The translations under genes were made by a program, and so were the position numbers. DNA of 14,612 bases, taken from the NCBI GenBank assembly GCA_028456385.1, contig JALNQF010000769.1, positions 1-14,612 of the forward strand. Direction: 5' to 3'. The stretch is from Ophiosphaerella korrae. Lineage: Eukaryota > Ascomycota > Dothideomycetes > Pleosporales > Phaeosphaeriaceae. Below, one piece after another: positions 1 through 9,632 of the stretch. Within the stretch, counting starts at the first letter, position 1, and each line of letters starts with the position of its first letter. Below the pieces are notes generated by a model that saw only the letters and a program-made list of their open reading frames with translations, did not search any database and had not been told where the DNA came from.

Positions 1-1
1 T

Positions 2-2377
2 TATTACTTAAACTAAGTATACTTATAAGATAAAGATACGCTATAAATAGTAGACTATAGATCTAGTAAAGAACTAAGAGAACGCTCTAGAGCTACTATA
101 CTATAAAAAATTTATAAAATACACGCTAGAACTAGGTTCCTAAAAAAATAGACCTAAGAACTTACTATACTAACTACTCTAATAAAAAAAGTACTAAGTA
201 ACTTCTAATAATATCTTAAAACCCTCTTATAGAAAGATAAAGGAAAATAGGTAATAGACCCTAAATTCTTTATTTAGCTAAGACTACTTAGTAAACTTAA
301 TTTCTAACCTAATATAATTCCCTAATAAGTACTAGGCGCCTTCTTAGCTAATAGCTCTATAATAAACTTAGCTACTCTTAACTAACCTATTATAGAAGAA
401 TTTAACTTAGATATAAACTTTACCCCCTTTAACTAAGGTAGCCCCCTAAGGTATAGACTAGTAACTAAGATCTCTTTTAATAACTAGACTATATTAAATA
501 ACTTAATTAATAACGCCTAACTAAATATTAGCTAAAAATTATTACTTTAGCTTACACCTAAGCTTAAGATTCTAGAAGAGCTAAAGAACAACTTACTATT
601 AAACGCTATAATTAATAAAGACCTACTACTAGGAATAGTCTTTATATCTTAAGATAAACTTAAGAAATTACTTACTAAGTTCGCTAAGCTCTAACCCTTG
701 TTTTATACCTTACTACTAACTTTACACTAAAGAATTAAAGATAATAAACCTAGTAATTACTTATCTCTTAAAGAATTTACCCTAGCTAGAATAGTATTAT
801 ACCTAGTAGTCGCGAACACCTAGATATAAAATACAACTAATATAGTAAATAAATAAAACTAGAGGCTTATAGCTAAAGTAAGTAAATTAGATAAATAACT
901 CTCTTAATAAGATAACTAATTAGCCTAACTCTAAGAATACCTAGTATAATTACTACTAGACTATAACTATATTATAGAGTAATATAATACTTTAGGCTAA
1001 AGAGCTACTTAGTATAAAGCCTTATAAGAAGAAGCTATAGTAAAATATAACTACTTACGCAAAGTAGTAATCTACTAAAAATACCTAATAGCTAAATAAA
1101 CTAAGCTAAAAACCTTTAACTTTAATATACTAGTATAAAAAGATATAGAACTACTTTATACTAAGATCTTACTATAAAGCTAGAAACCTAGCTTCCTTAA
1201 AAGAGAGTTTAAACTCTAAGTACTAGTAGTAAACTACTATATCTTTAATAGAGAAGAGTTTACTCTAACTCTTTTCTTAACTAGTATCTAAAAGCTAGCC
1301 TTTAATTTTTACTAGTATAAAGAATAAGAAGACTACTCTATAAAACCTTTATAATTTTTAGGTATAAGACGCTATATAGACGTTATATCTTTTATCTAGT
1401 CTATATATAATTACTTTATTACTAATAGAAAAAAATATATTAGCTTATAAACCTAAGCTAACGTTATTATACGCTACTATATAGGATTAGCTTACTTATA
1501 CCTTACTATCTTAAATAGTATTACTTACTTATACTAAAAAGAATTTATATATTTCTTTATACTTTTTTACTAATTTAGTAATATAAATATAGTAGGATTA
1601 AAAGAAGTATATTATAAAACTCTAGAAATAGCTAAATTTAGACTAGATTAACTAATCTACAAAACTACCTAGTTAGTATAGGCTAAATTCCTCTCTAAAT
1701 TTAATAATATTAGCCTTAAACTATAATAGAACCTATAGCTATACAATATCTACCTTTAAAAAAAGCTATAACCTTAGCTTAAAGAGGCTACTAGTACTAC
1801 CCCTAGTATCTATAATAGCTCTACTAATTTTTAAAAGATAATTTTAATATTAGAAAATAAAGTAAATAATTACAACCTAGATATAGGCCCTAAGTAAACC
1901 TAGCTTTATACCCTAGCGCCTATAAGAGCTAAACTAAGAGCGTTAATATAAAACTTTAAAAAAGAACTAGCTATAACTTTACAAGAACTAAAATACTATT
2001 AACTATAACTAGAAAGCGTATTTAGAGGAATACACCTAACTAGCAAAAAAGCTACTATAATTAAAACTAAGAACTCTAAAATAATTTTATACTAGAGCTA
2101 TAGAAAGATAGGTATTAGGAAGCTAGACTATACTACTTATAAATAAATAAAAGCTACTAGATCTAAGATACCTACTAATACTATAAACTACTATATAGCT
2201 ACTTATATAGTAATAGACTCTAAAATAAATATAGAAATAGAGGACTAATTCTTTAAATACGACCCCTAACTAGATATAGAGCTAGAACTAGAGCCTAACT
2301 TAGACTAGGATTTAGAAAACAACGTTCCCTAGGCCTAAAGCCTTAACCTAAAGATTATACAAACTAGAAGAGCGTAA
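2..2377 (+). pseudogene. gag-like frame of element A, RIP-inactivated, long, with coiled coil and zinc-knuckle relic
   Basis: One frame of about 790 codons stays readable from base 2 if TAA and TAG are taken as former Gln or Trp codons. It lies upstream of protease, so the expected role is the structural Gag that coats element RNA. I see no clear match to the usual fungal gypsy Gag core, unlike element B. Visible features are: a heptad-like stretch rich in L, Q, K and D at about 880-1080, probably a coiled coil; mixed basic and hydrophobic sequence at 1200-1700; a CX2CX4HX4C-spaced relic at 2090-2131; and an acidic tail (about 2235-2330, including LELEPNLD). The frame probably stops near 2375-2377, and pol continues in the -1 frame. 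The N terminus is outside the window and the length is unusual. The Gag identity is inferred from position and the knuckle. Confidence 0.65.
2090..2131 (+). other. Zinc-knuckle (CCHC) relic of element A Gag
   Basis: The 14 codons read Y*SYRKIGIRKLDY. The spacing fits CX2CX4HX4C with each Cys now Tyr (TGY to TAY, a G-to-A change of the RIP type). The His position now reads Ile (ATT), which a single RIP step does not explain. Such knuckles bind and package element RNA, and here the motif is dead. It lies in the same frame as the upstream gag relic, which supports that frame being the Gag frame. Confidence 0.6.
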
Positions 2378-3095
2378 TTAACTACTAAAGTATAACCCTT
2401 AGTATAGCTATATCTTATATACTTACTTATAGAATATAGATAGTCTAGTACAAGAAACTACTAACTAATCTAATAGAAGCTAAGCTAAACTAATTCTTAT
2501 TTACTAGCTTCTTAGGTAAAGACTCTATAATACTCTATATAGCTAGAACCCTAGCTAATAATAAAGCTAATATAAACTTTATTTAATAAAAATTTACCTA
2601 GAAGACTATAAAATTATAAACTATCTAGCTACTTTAACTTATTATCTATAAAGGATATAATAGTTCTCTATCTAAGTCTATTACGTATTAGGTTAAGTTC
2701 TACTTACAAGTAGGCGTATATATTAAATAGACCTCTACCTATATTATTAAAAACGTAGGCTAATTTAACCTTATTTTAGGATTTTTATAGCGTAAAGCCT
2801 ATACTATTAAACTTAACTACTACTATAGAACGTTATTATTCCCTAATACTTACTACTAATAGTACTACTAGATAACTAACAAAATCCTCTTAGTAGTATA
2901 CTATAGTACGCCTAGATATTACTCTACTAGAGCCTTAAAAAAGCTAGTACTTAAACTATTATTTACCCCTATAGAGCCCCTAAGTAGGCACCCTAATAGG
3001 TATAAATAGAACTCGTTAATAGATATTTAAACTATTAGTTATTGTATAATTAAAGCCTTTACTAGAAGAAGTAAATATACGCTTATAGTACTTAC
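2371..3095 (+). pseudogene. pol of element A, 5' fragment: retropepsin-like protease
   Basis: This frame is -1 relative to gag. It carries an aspartic-protease relic: NNKANINFI at 2557-2583 fits the active-site pattern D-[ST/N]-G-A-x-x-N-F-I, with the catalytic Asp now Asn and Gly now Lys. Downstream, NLILGFL at 2767-2787 fits the (D)-x-ILG-x-PW strand that closes retropepsins of Ty3/gypsy elements. The enzyme would have cut Gag-Pol into mature proteins. The fragment ends where element B is inserted. After removal of B and one CTTAC copy, 2557 and the RT codon at 10671 are in the same frame, so the insertion is the only interruption of frame in this part of pol. In-frame TAA and TAG codons are of the RIP type. 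Confidence 0.75.
3091..3095. repeat. Target-site duplication CTTAC, left copy
   Basis: CTTAC directly precedes the first base of the left LTR of element B, and the same five bases directly follow the right LTR. Five-bp duplications are typical of Ty3/gypsy integrases. The flanking bases also agree (TACTTAC on both sides), so the boundary could move by up to two bases, but the TG...CA-type LTR ends fix it here. Confidence 0.85.
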
Positions 3096-3482
3096 TATAA
3101 TAGGCTTACTAGGGTTAACTTCCTAATAGCCCTTTAGTTATTAGTAGATTAAGAGGTAATAACAAAAGCTTATATTATAATCTATAATAAGCTATAAATA
3201 ATAGAAGATGTTTTACAACTATCTTAGTATTATCGCTCGTAGTTAATAATTAAATTACTAATACTATCCTAATAATACGTATTACTACTAACTATATACT
3301 TATACTTCTTAGCTAGCTTTATACTTTATATTTACTAAGATTATAAATTATAAATTTATTACGTATCCCTATTATAGTTAGTTTCTTAATTAAGTTTATT
3401 ACCCTATAAGTTATATACGTTATTGTTATCTATAGTAAGGCTAATTAGCTCTAATTAGTTTTCTCTTATTATAGCTATAATA
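3096..3482 (-). repeat. Left LTR of element B (3' LTR in its own direction), 387 bp
   Basis: Direct repeat of 9633-10073. On the + strand it starts TATAATAGGC (TGTAATAGGC in the other copy, so TG became TA by RIP) and ends AGCTATAATA, next to internal sequence CTATTCC. It lacks the 54-bp internal duplication of the right copy; the remaining length is identical. Differences between the copies are nearly all C/T or G/A. LTRs carry the promoter and the polyadenylation site of the element, but I cannot place these. Confidence 0.92.
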
Positions 3483-3496
3483 CTATTCCTTACTTT
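3483..3496 (-). other. Candidate polypurine tract of element B
   Basis: Reading the minus strand toward the 3' LTR, the last bases before the LTR are AAAGTAAGGAATAG, purine except for two T. This is where plus-strand DNA synthesis is primed in LTR elements. Support is position plus purine bias only. Confidence 0.45.
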
Positions 3497-4099
3497 AGGT
3501 AGGTTCTTGTTCTCCTATCCTAGGCCTAAAGTTATTAGTCTAGTATCTTTGTTTATTTCTAGTTCTTTATTATTCTCTATATTTTCTTATTCTAACTATA
3601 ATAAACTTCTTCTTATTACTTATATTACTTGTAATAGAATTAAAATGTTTCTTTACGCTTATTATACTTACCTAAAGCTTACTTGTCTTATTTCCTTAAA
3701 GGATAGTAAATATTATAGTAAGTATATCTTTACTAATATTTAGTATAAATATATACCTTTAGGTATCTCTCTTATAGAGTGTAAGTATTTAATTTCTATA
3801 TAGTCTCTTTTTATTAAGTTATATAGGGCGAGCTATTAACTAAGCTTAAGAGATACTATTATTATAGCTTATAGAAGCTAAAGCTAAGTGTAAGTTAACT
3901 TTTTATAAGCTAGTAAATCTTTATTCTTATATTAAGCGTCTTTATAGGATAAAGGCTTATAATAACACTAAATTATCTAAATAGTCTTATACCTTAGAGG
4001 CTAAGATAGATCTTAAGGATACTATATAGGCTGTTCTAGCTCCTATTATATTAGACGTTCCTAATACTTCTCTATTTAGCGTTAATAGTACTAATTTTC
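3497..4099. other. 3' non-coding region of element B
   Basis: About 600 bases between the probable end of pol (near 4100) and the polypurine tract. No conserved retrotransposon domain is visible on the minus strand after the chromodomain tail. The only ATG-initiated open frame of notable length in the whole window (3507-3743, + strand, 78 codons) lies here. It is hydrophobic, poor in recognisable features and not supported as a gene. A different + strand frame at 3823-4155 is noted separately. Long 3' untranslated regions occur in some fungal gypsy elements. Confidence 0.6.
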
Positions 4100-4155
4100 T
4101 TAGTTTACTACTAGGCGTCCTAGAGAGTTTTAACTTTAGAACTCTTCTAGTTTCT
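3823..4155 (+). pseudogene. Possible antisense frame in the 3' region of element B (RIP-degraded, unidentified)
   Basis: On the + strand, opposite to gag-pol, the frame starting at 3823 has about 7 stops in some 110 codons, all TAA or TAG and so compatible with former Gln or Trp codons. It includes two stop-free runs of over 40 codons. It contains a Lys-rich stretch (LIEAKAKCKLTFYKL) followed by an acidic and hydrophobic stretch. I do not recognise the product. It overlaps the tail of pol on the other strand. Stop density is lower than in the minus-strand frame I compared, but AT-rich RIP sequence can produce this by chance. Treat it as a candidate only. Confidence 0.2.
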
Positions 4156-4312
4156 TAGAGTAGTTAAAGTTATCTTCTAGTTCTTATATTTCTTCCTATA
4201 GTTACCTTTTTTTATTTATACCTATCTATTTTACTAGGTAATAGTTTCTACTATTATAGATCTAGTATACTAAGATCTTCTTAACTTCTTATTCTTCTTA
4301 TTCTCTATATAT
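4110..4312 (-). other. Chromodomain of element B
   Basis: The frame reads E*EVKKILVY, then NSRNYYLVK*IG, then *ELEDNF and KKLEEF. This fits the pattern EYEVEEILD...YLVKWxGY...WEP..NL...LLEEF. Trp codons of the aromatic cage are now TAG. In chromoviruses this C-terminal module recognises methylated H3K9 and directs integration to heterochromatin. It follows the integrase core and a linker with a KYYNKKYK stretch, the usual place for it. Confidence 0.8.
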
Positions 4313-4779
4313 ATCTACTTTATATACTAGTAGTTCTACGTTTTATAGTACTATCTTAAGTAGTACTATATAGAAGGTTAGGTATATCTTTATCTTATTT
4401 AGTAGCTTTAGTTTAAATATAATAAGTATAACTTCTTTCTCTACTTTATATAGTCTTATCTTAACGTAATCTAGTTTTAAGCTTAGCTATTTACTTTTAA
4501 TATTTTTTTATACTAACTATACTTTTTCTCTCTCTCTAAATTTAGGTTTCTATTTATACTTTTTATTATAGTATTTTACTATTTAATTATATAGGAATTC
4601 TATATTCTATCTTAGTTAATTATATATCTCTTTAAGTTTATTAGTAAAGTTTTCTCCTCTTAGAGACTAAGATATTTCTAATCTTAGTATTCTATATACG
4701 CTAGGATTAAATCTATAGTTTATAAAGAAAGGTAATACTCTTATTACTATATTCTTTACGCTGTTATATGCTAACTATA

Positions 4780-5500
4780 CTATAGGTAATAACTATACCT
4801 AATTGTTCTAGTTATAGTTAAGGTAGTATCTTAAGTACTATTCTACTATCTAATTTATTCGTTCTAACTATTTATCTATTTGTAGATAATACGCGGTAGA
4901 TATTATATATTTAATTCCTAATTACGCTATTATTGTTCCCTATAGTTCTAATATAAATCTTATATTTTTATCTATAATAATTTTATCTAGTAGTCTATAT
5001 TAACTAATTATAGTTCCTAGAACCTAATATATAGTAACCTTTATCTTACTTTTCTTTTTATATAGTCTAAAGTATAAGTACTTTATAAGTTTATTTACTA
5101 TTATTAGGATTCTATTATACTTAACTCTTAAAATTAGGTCTTTAGACTTTAGTAGCTTTATAATAAAGTCTATTATAATAATTCTTTATAGTTATTCTAG
5201 TACTTCTATTAGTTATAATATTCTATATAGTACGTACCTATTATACTTATTTCTATAGTATTCTATACAAACTTGTAGTACTTCTATTACTAGTTATCTT
5301 ACTTTTAGGATATAGTAGTCTTATAGTAACTTATTAAAGGTTTTGTTAATCCTTTAGTATCTATATACTAGTAATTTATAGAATTATTATATAAATTCTC
5401 TATAGATTTTCTTTAGGATATATATTCTCTTATACGCTTATATAAGTCCTTCTTAGATTTCTAGTTTCTCTATTTCTTTAGATACTTCTTGTATTATTTT
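4780..5500 (-). other. Integrase of element B (DDE core)
   Basis: The catalytic core is clear: IIIIDFIIKLLKSKD holds the first Asp (codon 5170-5168). DKIIIDKNIRFI corresponds to the LPDxIxSDRxxxFxS motif and holds the second Asp (4972-4970). YYLQIDK*LERIN corresponds to HPQTDGQxER and holds the Glu (4864-4862). All three acidic residues survive although RIP has removed neighbouring conserved residues (S before the second Asp, H and T elsewhere). An N-terminal HHCC zinc region should lie near 5500-5350; I did not resolve it residue by residue. Role: inserts element cDNA into the target with a 5-bp stagger. Confidence 0.85.
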
Positions 5501-5679
5501 CTAAATCTATTTATCTAGCTCGCTACTCTTTCTTTTAAGTGTTACAGCTATTTTAGGTATATTTAGGACTAAATATCCTTCTTTATTCTTAATTAGAACT
5601 ATACTAGTAGTATTTACTTCTTCTTATAAGTCTAGTTTTCTACTAAGAGTATCTATAAATTAATTGTCTTTCCCTTTTG

Positions 5680-6150
5680 TATATATAATTTCTAAGTTAA
5701 ATATTAATAGGAATTCCTACTATCTTATATATTGTTATAATAGTTCTTTCTTTAGTATAAATCTTATAAGATTCCTATAGTCTATATAGACCTTTATTTA
5801 GTATTTTACTCTTTATAAGTATACTCTCTATTACTTAAATACTTTATAGATTACTAGTATTTCTTTATTATAGATTAGATAGTTAAGTTCTACTAGCTTT
5901 ATTTTCTTAGAGAAGTATTTAACTAAATATTCTTTTTTAGTCTTTAGGTCTTCTTATATTAGTGCTATTCTATAGACTAAGTTAGATATATCTATTTTTA
6001 CTATTACTAGTAGGTCTAGGTTATATATTCTAATAACTAGATTCTCTATAAACTTTTAGTTAATTGTATTAAATACTTTATTATATTCCTTTATCTATTT
6101 AAATAGTATATCTTTCTTTATAAGTCTTATTATAGGTTCTATATCTTTAG
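5680..6150 (-). other. RNase H of element B
   Basis: Between RT and integrase the frame shows VELNYLIYNKEILVIYKVFK near 5830-5890. This matches the (A/V)ExNYxIxDKExLAIxxAF block of Ty3/gypsy RNase H, with the catalytic Glu kept. The boundaries are approximate. Role: removes RNA from the RNA-DNA hybrid during reverse transcription. Confidence 0.75.
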
Positions 6151-6389
6151 ACTATCTTACTATTAACTTTCTATAAAAGTTTACTAGTCTATAGAATTAT
6201 TATACTTCTTTTAGGTTTCTTAGTGTTAGCTATTTATTAATTAACTTTATCTTCCTTAAGTTAATCTTAATTTTTCCTAGTTCTATAATAAATCTAAGGA
6301 AGTCTATTTCTTTTATATAAAACTTGTATTTCCTTATTTTAAGGAATATTTTAGCTTTTACTAGTTTTTCTAGTACCTTATATATATAT

Positions 6390-6900
6390 TATATATGTTC
6401 TTCCTCTATTTCTAAGAATATAAGGATATTATCTAAGTATATAAATATAAATACGTCTAAGTACTCTCTTAGTACTATATTAATTCTTTCTTAGAAGGCT
6501 ACTAGTACGTTTATTAAGCTAAAGGGTATAACTAAGTATTTATATAGTTAATACTATATTCTAAACGCTATTTTTTATTTATTACTTTATTTAATTCTAA
6601 TCTAGTAATAGGTGTTTTAGATATCTAACTTTATAAAGATTATTACTCTTTATAATTTATCTTATATTACGTCTATTTATAGTAAAGAGTATTTATTCTT
6701 ACTTATAACTATATTAGTTTTTCTAAAATCTACGTAAAGTCTTTTATTATTTATTCCCTTTTTATCTATAAATATAAGTCTATATACTACTAAAGATTTA
6801 AATTCTTATATCTATCCTTTTTTTATTACGTTTTAAATAAATACTTATTTAATTTTTAACTCTTCTTCTATTTTTTAGTAGACTAGGCTCTATCTTACGT
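6390..6900 (-). other. Reverse transcriptase of element B
   Basis: Motifs in order on the minus strand: a YVDFRKTN block (CVDYRxLN type), KYSLL (YPLP type), YYQIRI (fingers-palm strand), YKYLVIPFSLINVLVAF (YEYxVMPFGLTNAPATF type), then REYLDVFIFIYLDNILIF at the active site. The catalytic pair YLDD now reads YLDN (codons 6439-6428), a GAT-to-AAT change that would abolish metal binding. The motif order and the MPFGLTNAP block are characteristic of Ty3/gypsy RT. Confidence 0.9.
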
Positions 6901-7059
6901 CTTTTCTTTCTTCTATTTCTATTACTAAGTCTTATAGCTAGTGTTCTAGAAGGTAATCTTTAGGCTTAGTAAGCTATTTTTCCTATTTCTTATATTCTTC
7001 TAGGAATTCTCCTTTATATATACTTATATTAGCCTTTAATATATTTATTCTATAGTAAT

Positions 7060-7360
7060 TAATTTTTGCTATTCTCTAATTAATATATAGGTTAGTTATC
7101 TATAACTATAGTATACCTAGAATTATATCTTGTTTATTATTAATTGTTATTATATCTATAACTATATTTTTAATTATTATCTCTTCTAGTTTAAGTATAA
7201 AGGGCGTTATCTTAAACCTAATAGGTTTCTAGAATAGTTTTCCTTTAATTATACTTAGTTATTAAGAGTACTTCTTTATTATATAATATATTCCTTATAC
7301 TTCTATAAACTTCTTTAATATAAAGTTTCTTATAGCTTTACTATTAATTATTAATTATAC
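7060..7360 (-). other. Protease (retropepsin) of element B
   Basis: INSKAIRNFILKKFI (Asn codon 7345-7343) fits the active site IDSGAxxNFI, with Asp now Asn and Gly now Lys, both G-to-A changes. About 75 codons later DIILGIL*L near 7110-7080 fits the closing DxILGMPWL motif, with Trp now TAG. Role: cleaves the Gag-Pol polyprotein. It lies between the zinc knuckles and RT, as in all Ty3/gypsy elements, and in the same frame. Confidence 0.8.
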
Positions 7361-8548
7361 ATTCTTTCTTTAGTATATACTTATCTTTATAATATATAAG
7401 CTTCTTATACCTTTTAACTATTCTAACTTAGGTAATTTTATAAATTATCTATCTTTTTAGAGCTATAGTCTTATTTTAAGTTTATATTCTTTGTATTTTA
7501 AGTATTTATTATATATATATTTGTACTATAGTCCTCTTTAGATATATTTCTTAGATAGTTTTAGGCTAGGTCTTACTACTACGTATCTATCTTCTACAAT
7601 TATTTCCTATCCTTAGATATCTTCTACTAGAATTACTCTTATATAATTATAGCCTCTTCTTCTTATAGGCTATATACTATTATTTACTTTAGAGTTCCTA
7701 TATATAGTATAATTCTTGTCTAGGTATAATATCTATAATACTTTAAAGTATACTAGGTGTTTTAGATCTATTATTTTATTATCTCCTTCCTAGTACTTAC
7801 TTTTTCTAGGTATATCTATTATTAAGATATAGTATACTATTAGTATCCTTAGTATATAGGCTTTATTAATCTATTACGTTTTTCTTATAAAGTACTACTA
7901 TTCTCTTTATATAGGTATTCTTTCTACTATAACTATATATTACTTTATCTATTCCTAGAATAGTATAAACTTTATTTCTTTAAGATTATATACTTTTTAG
8001 TCTTTATACGCTTCCTCTATACTTATAACTATTAAGTATATCTAAATAAACTTCTATTCTTTATTTTATTCCTCTATATCTATTATTATATAGCTATTAT
8101 AGCTATATATATCTAGCTAGGTATACTCTATACTTCTTATACTAACTTATTTCTTACTTTCTCTTAATTCTTTAGAGGAAGCTATAGTAGTCTCTTTATC
8201 TAGAGCTAGTTCTTTAGCCTAGATTAATTGAATCTAGAGTTCTTCCCCTTCTAAATCTTCTATTAGTAGGTCTATTATATATACTATCTCTTCTAGCTAT
8301 ACTTTTATTCTATTTTCTTTTATTACTACTACTCTATTTTTTTATAAGAAATACCTTACTCTTTATTTACTAAAAAGATATATATAGTAGTTGTCTTTAT
8401 AACAAAAGGTCTAGTAGAGTATTACGTATTATATTTCTTTACTCCTAGCTACCTTTTCCTAAGGTTTAGCCTCTACTTTTAGTACTTCTTTTTTACCCTT
8501 AGTTATTTTTAACTATATTTCTTTATCTTTTTTATAGTCCTTACTTCT

Positions 8549-8659
8549 ATAGTCTTTTATAAAGTATTTTAGTTTTCTATATTTATAATATACTATATCT
8601 TTTTTCTTCTATAATTAGTAGTTCTTTATATAGTAGCCTTTCTTACTATAGTTAAAGTA
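8549..8659 (-). other. Two zinc knuckles of element B Gag, all Cys and His turned to Tyr
   Basis: Codons 8659-8618 read YFNYSKKGYYIKNY and codons 8590-8549 read YYKYRKLKYFIKDY. Both have exact CX2CX4HX4C spacing with Tyr at all eight metal-ligand positions. TGY to TAY (Cys to Tyr) and CAY to TAY (His to Tyr) are what RIP produces on the two strands. The knuckles would have bound element RNA in the nucleocapsid. Confidence 0.85.
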
Positions 8660-8789
8660 CGTAAAGTCTTTATTTTTCTTTTTCTTCCTATCCTTGTTAG
8701 CGTTAAGGATTATAAGGTCTCTAGTATCCTAGTTCCTAGTTTAGCTACTATATTTATTCTTTTTCTATTCTTAAAGATTATTGTTAATT

Positions 8790-9300
8790 TATATTACTTC
8801 TTACTTTAGAGCTTCTAGTATTCTAGGTTTCTCTATATAAATTATTTTATATTAGATTTTCTTATTTAATCTTTATTTAAATTGTAATATTAGGGCTAAT
8901 TTATTATATTCTATATTTTATAATAGTTATTTAAACTATAATATATACTTAGGTACGCTCTTTTATTATATAAGTCTCTCAAGCTTTTCTTTTACTTATT
9001 AGGTAATATCTATATCTCTAAATACTACTCTTATTTATTTAGTAAAGTATTTGTAACTTCTAAAGATAGCTCTAGTCTTATCTTTCTAGGTTATTAGAGA
9101 GTATATTATATAATCTATCTAGTAAGGCTTATACTATCTTATTATATCTTCTTTAAGGTATAGTCTAATATATATTACCTTCTTTTCTTTTATATTAAAG
9201 TATAGTACTTATATATCTATCTAGAGTTATACTAAGGCTATAAAAGGTCTTAGTTTTTCTCTTATTCTATTAAACTTCTTAAGAATAGGTGTCTTAGGTA
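8790..9300 (-). other. Gag core of element B (Retrotrans_gag type)
   Basis: The frame reads PKTPILKKFNRIREKLRPF, then LKEDIIR*YKPY, FRSYKYFTK and LIQ-type repeats, ending near KPRILEALKQE (with Gln restored by reasoning). This follows the fungal gypsy Gag pattern: P.PFNGTRDKLxPF, a central A..W..P motif, F..F...L...F, and RP.xL..AI. An N-terminal helical segment (about 9300-9574) precedes it. Role: particle assembly. Confidence 0.75.
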
Positions 9301-9609
9301 GTTTCTTTCTTGCACTTATTTCTAGTTATTAAGTAATTAGTTCTATTTAGTTCTATCCCTTAATAATAGCTTTAATTTATACTTTATTTTACTTTACGTA
9401 GTCTTGTAGTTCTTTATTCTACGTTTTTAAAGCTTTAATTACTACCTTTATACCTCCTTTATTATTAATTAATTTATTAATATAATTCTTAATTATTTCC
9501 TATATAGTACTATCTAACTTATAACTACTTTTAGGGGCTTTACTTATTTATTTAGTTTAACTTTCTACTATTATATTAGCTAGACTATACGCTACTTACA
9601 CTTCGCTTC

Positions 9610-9632
9610 TCTTAATAACTAGATTAGTAAGG
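9610..9632 (-). other. Leader next to the 5' LTR of element B; primer-binding site unclear
   Basis: Reading away from the LTR (which ends ATTACA) the minus strand continues CCTTACTAATCTAGTTATTA. No TGG-starting tRNA primer site abuts the LTR. A RIP-altered TGGTTATTAAGA (now TAGTTATTAAGA) begins 11 bases in and could be an offset site. Self-priming, known in some fungal gypsy elements, is the alternative. Confidence 0.3.

Larger units (their letters stand above)
1..3095 (+). mobile_element. Element A, left part: RIP-degraded Ty3/gypsy chromovirus (gag and protease)
   Basis: This is the 5' portion of an LTR retrotransposon read on the + strand. Frame +2 (codons starting at base 2) runs to about 2377 as a gag-like relic, and the next frame from about 2371 carries the protease relic. 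The interruptions in these frames are TAA and TAG, as expected from Gln and Trp codons after CpA-to-TpA and TpG-to-TpA change. The 5' LTR is not in the window: base 2 is already inside the coding frame. The part ends at the target site CTTAC (3091-3095), where element B is inserted, and the same pol frame resumes at 10079. Assignment to Ty3/gypsy rests on the pol domains to the right. Confidence 0.9.
4100..9574 (-). pseudogene. gag-pol polyprotein of element B, single frame, RIP-inactivated
   Basis: One minus-strand frame carries every domain: Gag core (about 9300-8790), zinc knuckles (8659-8618 and 8590-8549), protease (about 7360-7060), RT (about 6900-6390), RNase H (about 6150-5680), integrase (about 5500-4780) and chromodomain (about 4312-4110). 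Codons of the knuckles, protease Asn, RT YLDN, three integrase acids and the chromodomain all have the same phase, so gag and pol are fused in frame and no net indel has accumulated over about 5.4 kb (some 1800 codons). Stops are TAA and TAG at former Gln and Trp codons. The proposed start is an ATA at 9572-9574, a RIP-altered ATG, but the frame stays readable up to the LTR, so the start is uncertain. The probable end is the TAA at 4102-4100. Known role: structural protein, proteolysis, reverse transcription and chromatin-directed integration. Confidence 0.88.

Noticed and set aside
3507..3743. ATG-initiated + strand open frame of 78 codons, the longest such frame in the window
   Set aside because: It starts in the untranslated 3' region next to the LTR of element B, runs against the coding direction of that element, is hydrophobic and low in complexity, and shows no motif. 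An ATG surviving RIP in AT-rich sequence is enough to explain it.
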